From NCBI GenBank assembly GCA_025360285.1, contig JANYCM010000257.1:1-24762 (forward strand): a stretch of DNA of 24,762 bases. The letters are read 5' to 3'. Made by a program: the position numbers and the translations under genes. This document shows, in pieces, positions 15,047-22,810 of the stretch. The first letter of the stretch is position 1, and every line of letters begins with the position of its first letter. The stretch comes from Sphingomonadales bacterium. Its GTDB lineage: Bacteria; Pseudomonadota; Alphaproteobacteria; Sphingomonadales; Sphingomonadaceae. The notes under the pieces were generated by a model that was not told the DNA's origin, made no database searches, and worked only from the letters and a program-made list of their open reading frames with translations.

Positions 15047-17479
15047 GTGACCCTCCCCACCCCCATCGCAAACTGGTTCACCCGGCGCGGCTGGTCTCCG
15101 CGCCGCCACCAGCTTGAAATGGTCGCAGCGGCACGTGCTGGCCAGCATGCGCTGCTGGTGGCACCCACCGGCGCCGGCAAGACGCTGGCCGGGTTTCTGG
15201 CGACCCTCGCCGATCTCGCCGACCATCCGCGCGACGGCCTGCACACCATCTATGTCTCGCCGCTGAAAGCCCTCGCCGTCGATGTGCAGTGCAACCTGCT
15301 CACCCCGGTGGCCGAGATCGGCCTGGATATCCGCATCGAAACCCGCACCGGCGATACGCCATCGGACCGCAAGCGCCGCCAGCGCGAACGCCCGCCGCAT
15401 ATCCTGCTGACCACCCCTGAATCGCTGGCCCTGCTCATCTCCTACCCCGATGCCGCCGCCATGTTCGCCGGCGTGCAGACCATCATCATCGATGAAATCC
15501 ACGCCTTTGCGACAACCAAGCGCGGTGACCAGCTGGCGCTCGCCCTGGCGCGGCTGCAACGCCTCGCCCCTGGCCTGCGCCGTGTCGGCCTGTCGGCAAC
15601 CATTGCCGACCCGGAAAGCTATCAGGGCTGGCTTGCCCCCGATGCCGATGCGGCGGCGGTCACCCTCGTCACCGGCGATCGCGGCGCCGATCCGGTGGTG
15701 GAAATCCTCATCCCCGAAGACCGCATTCCCTGGGCCGGCCATAACGGCCGCTGGGCGGCACGGGCGGTGATGCGGCGCATCGAGGCCGCCCGGCTGGCCA
15801 TCGTCTTCGTCAACACCCGCGCCATTGCCGAGATCATCTTTCGCGACCTGTGGACCGAGAATGATCACGCCCTGCCGATCGGCATCCACCATGGCTCGCT
15901 GTCGGCCGAAGCGCGGCGCAAGACCGAAAACGCCATGGCCACCGGCCGGCTGCGCGCCATCGTCGCCACCGCCAGCCTTGATCTGGGGATTGACTGGGGC
16001 GATGTCGATCTCGTCATCCAGATGGGGGCGCCCAAGGGGGCATCGCGGCTGATGCAGCGCACCGGCCGTGCCAACCACCGCATGGATGAGGCCAGCCACG
16101 CCGTCATCGTGCCGGGCAACCGCTTCGAATATCTCGAATCGCTCGCGGCGCGCGATGCGGTGCAGGACCGCGAGCTGGACGAGGACAAGTTCCGCCCCGG
16201 CGGGCTCGACGTGCTGGCCCAGCATGTCTTTGGCATCGCCTGCGCCGGGCCGTTCGATGCCAATGATCTCTACGCCGAAATCCGCGGTGGCGCGCCCTAT
16301 GCCGGCCTGCCGCGGGCGCGCTTCGACGAGGTGCTGACCTTCGTTGCCACCGGCGGCTATTCGCTTCAGGCCTATGACCGTTACCAGCGGCTGACCCAGG
16401 AAAAGGATGGCCGCTGGCGGCTGACCCACCCGCGCCTCGCCGCGCAATACCGGCTGAACAGCGGCACGATTGTGGAGGCGGTGACGATGAACGTCGTCTT
16501 CGGTATAGGCCGAATCGGGGGCAAACCGGGCCGGGCCGGCAAGCGGCTCGGCCAGATCGAGGAATATTTCGGCGCGCAATTGCGGGTGGGGGACAGTTTT
16601 CAGTTCGCCGGGCTGGTGCTCACTGTCACCGGCTTCGATGGCGCCGACATTCATGTGAAGGTCGGCCGCGGCAACCCCAGCGTGCCGAGTTATGCCGGCG
16701 GCCGCCTGCCGCTCAGCACCCATCTGGCGCGGCGGGTCCGGGGCCTGCTCAACGCCCCCGATCGCTGGGCGGAAATGCCCGTTGACGTGCGCGAATGGCT
16801 GGAGATTCAGCAGCGCCGGTCACGCCTGCCCGGCCTTGACGATGTGCTGGTCGAGACGTTTGAACGCGATGGGCTGTGGTTCATGGTCGCCTATGGCTTT
16901 GCCGGCGCCAACGCCCATCAGACTTTGGGGATGCTGCTCACCCAGCGCATGGAGGCGGCGGGCTTGCAGCCCCTGGGCTTTGTCGCCAGCGATTACATGG
17001 TGGCGGTCTGGTCGCTGCAACCGGTCACCGAACCGCGGCCGCTGTTCGACCCGCATGTCTTCGAGGCTGAACTTGCCGACTGGCTGGCTGCCTCGCCCTT
17101 CCTGCGCCGGGCGTTTCGTGAAGTCGCCATCATCGGCGGCCTGATCGAACGCGCCATCCCCGGCCAGCACAAGACCGGCCGGGCGATGAGCGTGTCATCG
17201 GATCTGATCTATGATGTGCTGCGCCGCCACGAACCCGGCCATCTGCTGCTCACCGCCGCCTGGACCGATGCGCGCGCCAAGCTGACCGATATAGACCGGC
17301 TGGCGACCCTGCTGGAGACCGCCCATGCCGGCCTGGTGCATGTCGCGCTCGATCGCGTCTCGCCGCTGGCGGTGCCGGTGCTGCTCAGCATCGGCCGCGA
17401 AAGCGTCGCCGGGTCGGCCGATACGACACTGCTGATCGAGGCGGCGGCGCTGGCCGAGGAGGCGATGCGCGAAGATTGA
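15047..17479 (+). CDS. Ligase-associated DEXH-box helicase (Lhr-like)
   Basis: About 810 residues from the GTG. Superfamily 2 motifs appear in order: Walker A APTGAGKT (about 39-46), TTPESL, DEIH (about 149-152), SAT, the motif IV-V segment with ATASLDLGIDWG, and motif VI QRTGRANHR. The long C-terminal half (winged-helix and Lhr-core regions) and total length fit the helicase of the ligase-associated DNA damage response set. It would unwind DNA or RNA/DNA in repair. The GTG start gives VTLPTPIANWFTRRGW, like family N termini; an ATG at 14987 adds 20 residues. Its usual ligase and phosphoesterase neighbours are absent, and the exonuclease lies at 8698-9696. Confidence 0.92.
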   Translation: MTLPTPIANWFTRRGWSPRRHQLEMVAAARAGQHALLVAPTGAGKTLAGFLATLADLADHPRDGLHTIYVSPLKALAVDVQCNLLTPVAEIGLDIRIETRTGDTPSDRKRRQRERPPHILLTTPESLALLISYPDAAAMFAGVQTIIIDEIHAFATTKRGDQLALALARLQRLAPGLRRVGLSATIADPESYQGWLAPDADAAAVTLVTGDRGADPVVEILIPEDRIPWAGHNGRWAARAVMRRIEAARLAIVFVNTRAIAEIIFRDLWTENDHALPIGIHHGSLSAEARRKTENAMATGRLRAIVATASLDLGIDWGDVDLVIQMGAPKGASRLMQRTGRANHRMDEASHAVIVPGNRFEYLESLAARDAVQDRELDEDKFRPGGLDVLAQHVFGIACAGPFDANDLYAEIRGGAPYAGLPRARFDEVLTFVATGGYSLQAYDRYQRLTQEKDGRWRLTHPRLAAQYRLNSGTIVEAVTMNVVFGIGRIGGKPGRAGKRLGQIEEYFGAQLRVGDSFQFAGLVLTVTGFDGADIHVKVGRGNPSVPSYAGGRLPLSTHLARRVRGLLNAPDRWAEMPVDVREWLEIQQRRSRLPGLDDVLVETFERDGLWFMVAYGFAGANAHQTLGMLLTQRMEAAGLQPLGFVASDYMVAVWSLQPVTEPRPLFDPHVFEAELADWLAASPFLRRAFREVAIIGGLIERAIPGQHKTGRAMSVSSDLIYDVLRRHEPGHLLLTAAWTDARAKLTDIDRLATLLETAHAGLVHVALDRVSPLAVPVLLSIGRESVAGSADTTLLIEAAALAEEAMRED

Positions 17480-17497
17480 GGGGACGCAAAAAACGCC

Positions 17498-17542
17498 CTC
17501 CCCGCAGCCGTCAGATGACGCGAAGCGTCAACGGTGGGGGAG
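17498..17542. repeat. Stem-loop repeat, copy 2 (convergent gap)
   Basis: A 45-base element between the helicase and lysR stops. It starts CTCCCCGCAGCCGTCAG and ends GGTGGGGGAG, with a GACGC/GCGTC stem around GAA, an outer CCGT/ACGG pairing and a CTCCCC/GGGGAG base. This gives a long interrupted stem, better paired than copy 1. It is flanked by a short A run upstream and CTTTCGT downstream. A role as a shared bidirectional terminator or a REP-like element is inferred. Confidence 0.8.
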
Positions 17543-17551
17543 CTTTCGTCC

Positions 17552-18433
17552 CTATTCCCCGCCCCAGCGATAATTCTGCGCCGCGCGCGAAAACGCCATC
17601 GCCGCCGGGGACAATTGCCGCCCGGCGATGCCGACCAGGCAGACTTCGCGCTCGACCGACGGCTCGACCAGCGGCCGGCGCAATATCCCCGAATGCGACA
17701 CCGAATATTCGGGCATGAAGGCAAAGCCCATGCCGGCCATCACCATGCCCTGCACCCAATCCTCGCGTTCCGACCGGAAACTGGCATATAGTTCGATGCC
17801 GTTCTGGCCGCAGACATGCATCACCGTTTCGCGCATTTCGCAGGCCAGGCGATCGACATAGGCGAACTGGTTGGTGTCCTGCAGGCGCACGGTATTCTGG
17901 CGTTCAAAGGCATGGCCGGGCGGCACGATGACGACATAGCGTTCGCGGTAGAGCATGGTCGGCCGGGCATTGGGCGCATGGCCGCCGGGCGCGTGCAGCA
18001 CGGCCAGATCAAGCTCCCCGGCATCAAGCTGCGCCTGCAAGGTCGCCAGATCGCCTTCATGGACGCCCAGTTCCACGCCGGAATGGTCCTGCTTGAAGCG
18101 TGCCAGCAGGCCCGACAGCCGCATCGGGCCGATCGTCGTCATGATGCCGATCTTCAGCGGCACCTGGCGCAGCAGGCGGAAATCCTTGGCGGCCTGTTTC
18201 ACGCTTTCGGCCTGTTCGGCCATTTGCCCGATGAACGGCTTCAACCGCAGGCCCAGCTCGGTCAGCAGGATGCGCTTGCCCTCGCGGTGGAACAACGGCC
18301 CGCCGAATTCCTCCTCCAGCTTCTTGATGGCAACGGTCAATGAAGGTTGCGAGATATGGCATTCCTCCGCCGCCCGCGTGAAATTCAGATGCTCGCATGC
18401 GCTGAGGAAATAACGTGCCTGATCGAGTTCCAT
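17552..18433 (-). CDS. LysR-family regulator, OxyR-like
   Basis: 293 residues. The winged HTH is at about 17-40 (FTRAAEECHISQPSLTVAIKK). The effector domain resembles OxyR: LKIGIMTTIGP with Thr100, HEGDLATLQAQLDAGELDLAVL, and two cysteines, Cys198 and Cys208, in ACEMRETVMHVCG. E. coli OxyR uses Cys199 and Cys208, so the first cysteine is displaced by one position relative to the second. Peroxide sensing is possible but not shown; no catalase or peroxiredoxin gene is near. GGAGG lies about 9 bases before the ATG at 18433, which settles the start over a longer reading to 18484. It is divergent from the PEP-CTERM gene. Confidence 0.93.
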   Translation of the reverse strand: MELDQARYFLSACEHLNFTRAAEECHISQPSLTVAIKKLEEEFGGPLFHREGKRILLTELGLRLKPFIGQMAEQAESVKQAAKDFRLLRQVPLKIGIMTTIGPMRLSGLLARFKQDHSGVELGVHEGDLATLQAQLDAGELDLAVLHAPGGHAPNARPTMLYRERYVVIVPPGHAFERQNTVRLQDTNQFAYVDRLACEMRETVMHVCGQNGIELYASFRSEREDWVQGMVMAGMGFAFMPEYSVSHSGILRRPLVEPSVEREVCLVGIAGRQLSPAAMAFSRAAQNYRWGGE

Positions 18434-18490
18434 GTCGGTGCCTCCGGTGAAAATGAGAATGGCACAGTCGCACGTTCCACCCAAGGCTGG

Positions 18491-18517
18491 GGCTATGGAT
18501 CCATAGCCAAACGATAG
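18491..18517. promoter_or_regulatory. Perfect palindrome with ATAG motifs, likely LysR operator
   Basis: GGCTATGGATCCATAGCC (18491-18508) is a perfect 18-base palindrome, 58 bases before lysR and 87 bases before the PEP-CTERM gene. It contains CTAT (18493) and ATAG (18503), and a further ATAG lies at 18514, giving steps of 10 and 11 bases. The known OxyR site is built from ATAG/CTAT elements about one helical turn apart. On the lysR side TTGGGT, a -35-like box, follows directly. Autoregulation is inferred. Confidence 0.55.
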
Positions 18518-18594
18518 TGTCGCGTCAGACCGGCTTGCGGCACTTTTACGGCATCGGCGGGGCGATCGTGCCCGGCCGGCCCAGGGGATGTGAC

Positions 18595-19635
18595 ATGACG
18601 ACCATCAAGCAACTTGCCGCCCTTGCCGCGATCAGCCTTGCGGCCGCTGTCCCCGCCGCTGCCGCCGGTTATCGCATCATCACCATCGATGGCCCCGCCT
18701 CACCGGCATTGCTTGGCACTGTCGTGGACGGGATCAACAATCATGGCCTCGCCACCGGCTATTATGTGCTGGCCGGCGATCCGATGCTGGGCCAGCCGCC
18801 GCAAAGCTATGTCAGCTTCACGGTCAGGGCCGATGGCAGCAACTTCACCAGCTATACCCGTGCCGGTCATGAACAAACCGGTGCCGCCGGGATCAACGAT
18901 GCCGGCACCACCGCCGGCGTATCGGTCGTCACCTATCGCACCGGCAATGGCTATATCCGCACCGCGGCCGGCGCCTTCACCGACATCGTGCCGACCTTTG
19001 GTGGCACGGCATCGGCCTATTCCGAAGCCATCGGCATCACCAATGCCGGCGAAATCGTCGGTTTCTATACCGACACACTGCCGCCCGACCTCAATTCGAT
19101 CCAGGCCTATTCACACGGCTTCATCCTGTCGGGCGGGGTCTATACCAAATTCGACGTTCCCGCCTTCGCTGGCTTCGGCACGCAGCTTTTCTCGATGAAC
19201 AGCAGCGGGGTGATCAGCGGCAGCTTCCTCGATAATGTCCATGGCCTGCCGCACGGCTTTATATATGATCCCATGAGCGGTTTCAGCGTGCCCGGCACCG
19301 CGCCGGCCTCATCGGTTGGCGGCATCAACGATCATGGCGATTTCGGCTATGCGGCGCTCAGCTATGATCCGTTCAGCCCGACGGGTTATGACGCGGCGGC
19401 CTATGTCAACCGCGGTGGCGTCTTCACCCCGCTGGCCATAGCCGGGGCCTTTTCAACCGAGATCCAGGGCATCAACAACCATGCCGATGTCACCGGCTAT
19501 TACCTCGATGCCAGCGGCATCCACGGCTTCATCGCCCAGGCGGTGCCGGAACCCGCCAGCTGGGCGATGCTGATCGCCGGGTTCGGGCTGGTCGGCGCCC
19601 TGCAGCGCCGGCGGCGGGGCGTGGTGGCGGCCTGA
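18595..19635 (+). CDS. PEP-CTERM exported protein with HAF-type repeats
   Basis: 346 residues. The signal peptide ends near VPAAAA. The mature part carries six repeats of a GINxxGxxxGyy motif (GINNHGLATGYY, GINDAGTTAG, GITNAGEIVGFY, MNSSGVISGSF, GINDHGDFGY, GINNHADVTGYY), similar to the HAF-repeat class and compatible with a beta-propeller. The C terminus has the sorting signal PEPASWAMLIAGFG (Pro318 first), a hydrophobic stretch and an RRRR tail, as recognised by an exosortase that is not in the window. Predicted to be a cell-surface or extracellular-matrix protein. AGGGGA lies 6 bases before the ATG at 18595; a longer reading to 18517 lacks a signal peptide. Convergent with the cyclase-family gene, with 12 bases between stops. 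Confidence 0.9.
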   Translation: MTTIKQLAALAAISLAAAVPAAAAGYRIITIDGPASPALLGTVVDGINNHGLATGYYVLAGDPMLGQPPQSYVSFTVRADGSNFTSYTRAGHEQTGAAGINDAGTTAGVSVVTYRTGNGYIRTAAGAFTDIVPTFGGTASAYSEAIGITNAGEIVGFYTDTLPPDLNSIQAYSHGFILSGGVYTKFDVPAFAGFGTQLFSMNSSGVISGSFLDNVHGLPHGFIYDPMSGFSVPGTAPASSVGGINDHGDFGYAALSYDPFSPTGYDAAAYVNRGGVFTPLAIAGAFSTEIQGINNHADVTGYYLDASGIHGFIAQAVPEPASWAMLIAGFGLVGALQRRRRGVVAA

Positions 19636-19647
19636 CCGGGCGCGCCG

Positions 19648-20307
19648 TCAGCCGATAATGGCGAAGGCGCGCACCGCGAACGTCCCCACCCCGACGAACT
19701 TCGGCGGCACGGCATGGAAGCGCGCGCCGGCCGCCGGCAGTGCCGCCAGATTGGTCATATGCTCGCAGATCGGGATGCCGGCGCCGAGCAATATGGTGTG
19801 GACCGGGCGGGCATCCCCGCGCGTGTCGTCGATATTGTGCGAATCGATGCCGACCAGCGCGGCACCGCCGGTAACCAGTGCGGCGGCGGCAGCGGCGGTC
19901 AGGAAAGGATGGTCGTTGAAATAGGCGTCGGTGCGCCAATGCCGGTCCCAGCCGCTGTGGAACAGCACCGCCCGGCCGCCCACATCCAGCCCGGCCACCG
20001 CATCGGCGTCGATCGCCACCCCGGCCGCAGAGGGCGCGGCAATCACCAGCGCCGGCAGGTCGGCCAGTTGCGCCAGTGCCAGCCCGGCAAGATCAGTGCC
20101 ATCCGGATAGCGATGAAACGGACTGTCGAGATAGGTGCCGGTGTTGCCGACCATGTCCAGCCGCTGGATGGCAAAGCTGGTCCCCGCCTCATACAGCCCG
20201 TCGGACCCGGCATGGGACAGGAAATCGCAGATAATCGGCGCCGGCAGGCCGCGATAGGTGACCATGCCGGCGTCGATATTGTGGCTCAGGTCGATGAAGC
20301 GGGTCAT
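19648..20307 (-). CDS. Cyclase family protein (KynB-like fold)
   Basis: 219 residues of the cyclase family (PF04199), which includes kynurenine formamidase KynB. It opens TRFIDLSHNIDAGM, and the signature region reads GNTGTYLDSPFH at about 54-65. The classical metal motif is HxGTHxDxPxH; here Asn55 and Tyr59 replace two histidines, while Asp61 and His65 remain. GIDSHNID and CEHMTNL also fit the family. Metal binding and the reaction are therefore uncertain, and kynurenine formamidase activity should not be assumed. The ATG at 20307 gives the normal family N terminus; the reading continues upstream only as low-complexity sequence. Divergent from the acylase gene. Confidence 0.88.
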   Translation of the reverse strand: MTRFIDLSHNIDAGMVTYRGLPAPIICDFLSHAGSDGLYEAGTSFAIQRLDMVGNTGTYLDSPFHRYPDGTDLAGLALAQLADLPALVIAAPSAAGVAIDADAVAGLDVGGRAVLFHSGWDRHWRTDAYFNDHPFLTAAAAAALVTGGAALVGIDSHNIDDTRGDARPVHTILLGAGIPICEHMTNLAALPAAGARFHAVPPKFVGVGTFAVRAFAIIG

Positions 20308-20315
20308 GATTGGTG

Positions 20316-20343
20316 GCTGTAGCGATGGTGGACGCCGCGTCAA
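20316..20343 (-). promoter_or_regulatory. Predicted promoter of the cyclase-family gene
   Basis: On the minus strand TTGACGC (20343-20337), 13 bases, then GCTACAGC (20323-20316) nearly match the Caulobacter-type housekeeping consensus TTGACGS-N10-14-GCTANAWC. The ATG begins 8 bases after the second box, and no ribosome site is seen. Confidence 0.5.
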
Positions 20344-20358
20344 ACCGGCCAGTTTTGA

Positions 20359-20388
20359 TTGCGAAAAATGCCCATCCCCGCTTACGAT
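20359..20388 (+). promoter_or_regulatory. Predicted promoter of the acylase gene
   Basis: TTGCGA (20359-20364) and TACGAT (20383-20388) are 18 bases apart. The ATG at 20395 starts 6 bases after the -10 box and is preceded by CCCGCC rather than a Shine-Dalgarno, which suggests a leaderless mRNA and supports this ATG over the one at 20368 or any earlier start. Confidence 0.45.
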
Positions 20389-20394
20389 CCCGCC

Positions 20395-22593
20395 ATGACC
20401 CGATTTTTGCCCGCCATGACCGCAGCTCTTGTCCTGCTTTCGCCGGGCCCGCCCCCCGCCAAAGCCGCTGACACCCCCCAAAAAACCGACATTGCCCGCT
20501 GGCAGCAGACGGCGGCGCGGGTGACGATCCGCCGGGACGATTGGGGCATCGCCCATGTCCATGGCCACAGCGATGCGGATGCGGTGTTCGGGATGATCTA
20601 TGCCCAGGCCGAAGACGACTTCAACCGCGTCGAAACCAATTTCATCAACGCCCAGGGACGCCTGGCGGAAAGTGAAGGCGAATCAGCCATTTGGCGCGAT
20701 CTGCGGATGAAGCTGTTCATCGATCCGGCGGTGCTGAAGGCGCAATATGTCGCCAGCCCGGCGTGGCTGAAGGCGCTGATGATCAGTTGGGCCGATGCCC
20801 TGAATTTCTACCTCTACCGTCATCCGGAGGTGAAACCGCATGTTATCAAACACTTCGAGCCCTGGATGGCGCTGAGTTTCTCCGAAGGCAGCATCGGCGG
20901 CGATATCGAACGCGTGTCGCTGGCCGAACTGGAGGCGTTTTACGGCCACAAGCAAGTCGCGCTGTCCGACATCGACACCGGCCGGGTGCGGCCCGAACCC
21001 GGCGGTTCCAACGGCTTTGCCATCGCGCCCTCGCACAGCGCCGATGGCCATGCCCTGCTGCTGATCAACCCGCACACCAGCTTCTTCTTCCGGTCCGAGG
21101 CCCAGGTCACCAGCGACGCCGGGTTGAACGCCTATGGCGCTTCGACCTGGGGGCAGTTCTTTATTTATCAGGGCTTTAACGAACATGCCGGCTGGATGCA
21201 CACCAGCAGCGGCGTCGATGTTATCGATGAATTTGCCGAAACCACCCGCACAAGCGCTGGCCGGTTGGAGGTGCGTTTCGGCAATGCCTGGCAGCCGGTG
21301 ACGGTGAAAACCATCGCCGTGCCGTTCCGCGATAGCGCGGGCCAGAGGCAGACGCGCCGCTTTACCACCTATGCCACCAGCCACGGCCCGGTGGTGCGCA
21401 GCGCCGATGGAAAATGGATCAGCGTCGCCCTGATGAACAGGCCGCTGGCGGCGTTGCAACAGAGTTTCCTGCGTACCAAGGCGAGTGACCTCGCCAGCTT
21501 CCTGAAGGTCGCAGCGTTCAAGGCAAATTCTTCAAACAACACGATATTTGCCAGCAGCAAGGGTGAAATCGCCTATCTCCACCCGCAATTCGTGCCGCAA
21601 CGTGATGATCGCTTCGATTATACCAGGCCCGTCGATGGCAGCGATCCGGCGACGGCCTGGGCGGGCGAAACCCCGCTGGCCAGGCTGCCACAGGTCATCA
21701 CGCCGAAGAATGGCTGGCTGTTCAACACCAACAACTGGCCGTGGACGGCCGCCGGCGCCGACAGCCCCAAACGGACGGCCTTCCCGCGCTACATGGACAG
21801 CGCCGGCGAAAATCCGCGCGGGCCGCATGCCGTGCAAGTGCTTGGCGCAACGCCGAAATTCACGCCCGATACGCTGCTGGCGGCGGCCTATGACCCGTGG
21901 CTGCCGGCCTTTGCTGATCTGGTGCCGACCTTGCTTGCGGCTTATGATCGGCTTCCCGCCGCCGATCCGCAGCGTGCCGCGCTGGCCGGGCCGATCGCGG
22001 CGCTGCGCGGCTGGGATTGCCGCTCCGGCGAGGCCTCGGTGCCGACGGCGCTGGCGATCTTCTGGGGGGAGGCGCTGGTCCAGCGTTTCGGCGCGGCGGC
22101 GAAGCAGGATGGCGAGGCGCTGGTGCCCTGGCTGGTGGTGCGGCCCGGCGATGCCGACCGGCTGGCGGCGCTGGCGGAAGCGACGGCAAAGCTGACGGCC
22201 GATTTCGGCACATGGCAGATGAAATGGGGCGATATCAACCGCTTCCAGCGCGTCAACGGCGCGCTGGTGCAACCCTTTGACGATGCGAAACCCAGTATCG
22301 CGATCGGCTTCGCCTCGGCGCAATGGGGTTCGCTGGCCTCATTCGGCGCCAAGGCCTGGCCGGGGACGAAGCGCTGGTATGGCACCTATGGCAACAGCTT
22401 TGTCGCGGTTGTCGATTTCGGGCCACGGGTGCGCGCCATGGCGGTTTCCGCCGGCGGCGAAAGCGGCGATCCGGGCTCATCGCATTTCAACGACCAGGCC
22501 GAACGCTATCGGTCCCATGATTTTCGCCAGGTCTATTTCTACCCCGATGAGTTGCAGCCGCACTTGGCACGCGAATATCGGCCCGGGGGCTGA
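20395..22593 (+). CDS. Penicillin acylase family (S45) secreted amidase
   Basis: 732 residues. The signal peptide is MTRFLPAMTAALVLLS onward, ending near PAKA. The alpha-chain region holds RDDWGIAHVHGHSDADAVFG. Self-processing is predicted before Ser205 in EPGGSNGFAIAPSHS, which becomes the N-terminal nucleophile of the beta chain. INPHTSFF and SSNNTIFASSKGEIAYLH also match the family. The group hydrolyses amides such as penicillins, aculeacin or acyl-homoserine lactones in the periplasm; the substrate here cannot be read from sequence. The C terminus has GGESGDPGSSHFNDQAE, typical of the family. Divergent from the cyclase-family gene and convergent with the M28 peptidase gene. Confidence 0.93.
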   Translation: MTRFLPAMTAALVLLSPGPPPAKAADTPQKTDIARWQQTAARVTIRRDDWGIAHVHGHSDADAVFGMIYAQAEDDFNRVETNFINAQGRLAESEGESAIWRDLRMKLFIDPAVLKAQYVASPAWLKALMISWADALNFYLYRHPEVKPHVIKHFEPWMALSFSEGSIGGDIERVSLAELEAFYGHKQVALSDIDTGRVRPEPGGSNGFAIAPSHSADGHALLLINPHTSFFFRSEAQVTSDAGLNAYGASTWGQFFIYQGFNEHAGWMHTSSGVDVIDEFAETTRTSAGRLEVRFGNAWQPVTVKTIAVPFRDSAGQRQTRRFTTYATSHGPVVRSADGKWISVALMNRPLAALQQSFLRTKASDLASFLKVAAFKANSSNNTIFASSKGEIAYLHPQFVPQRDDRFDYTRPVDGSDPATAWAGETPLARLPQVITPKNGWLFNTNNWPWTAAGADSPKRTAFPRYMDSAGENPRGPHAVQVLGATPKFTPDTLLAAAYDPWLPAFADLVPTLLAAYDRLPAADPQRAALAGPIAALRGWDCRSGEASVPTALAIFWGEALVQRFGAAAKQDGEALVPWLVVRPGDADRLAALAEATAKLTADFGTWQMKWGDINRFQRVNGALVQPFDDAKPSIAIGFASAQWGSLASFGAKAWPGTKRWYGTYGNSFVAVVDFGPRVRAMAVSAGGESGDPGSSHFNDQAERYRSHDFRQVYFYPDELQPHLAREYRPGG

Positions 22594-22651
22594 GGCAGCG
22601 GGAAAACCCTGTCCTACACCAACCAAATGGGCTAAGAGCGCTGTGTGATTC

Positions 22652-22750
22652 GGCTCTTTGACATTGAAAAAAATCGATTGTGGCGGAGGGAGGGCCCGCC
22701 AAAAAATGCCAGTGCGAGCACAACCGTCAAACAGTGACTTTCGTCAACTT
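22652..22750 (+). other. rRNA-leader-like segment without an rRNA gene
   Basis: GGCTCTTTGACATTG (22652-22666) resembles the boxA/antitermination leader that precedes 16S rRNA genes in alphaproteobacteria. An A-rich stretch, a TTGTGGCGG segment and a GGCGG/CCGCC hairpin (22682-22700) follow. The segment ends CAGTGACTTTCGTCAACTT, which I recall as like the bases just before the 16S start in sphingomonads. No 16S sequence follows. Base composition is visibly poorer in GC than the flanking genes. Homology is from memory, not alignment. Confidence 0.4.
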
Positions 22751-22787
22751 CCACGGCCCAAAAGCCCAAAGCAACAAAAGGGATCCG

Positions 22788-22810
22788 GGGCCGGCGGCCC
22801 TGTTTTATTT
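22788..22810 (+). terminator. Intrinsic terminator between acylase and M28 peptidase genes
   Basis: GGGCC (22788-22792), a GGC loop and GGCCC (22796-22800) form a strong short stem, followed by TGTTTTATTT. On the plus strand this would end transcription from the acylase gene or from the leader-like segment upstream. The T tract overlaps the TAA stop of the M28 peptidase gene on the other strand. Confidence 0.6.

Noticed and set aside
14621..16723. A 700-residue open reading frame antisense to the helicase
   Set aside because: It crosses the lipoprotein and helicase genes, both of which have clear features. The sequence has no recognisable domain.
20308..20568. N-terminal extension of the cyclase-family gene
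   Set aside because: It is Gly/Arg-rich and would overlap the start of the divergent acylase gene. The family N terminus TRFIDLSH begins at 20307, behind a good promoter.
22652..22804. A 16S rRNA or tRNA gene after the leader-like sequence
   Set aside because: No 16S start sequence and no cloverleaf were found; the sequence goes straight to a terminator hairpin and the peptidase gene end.
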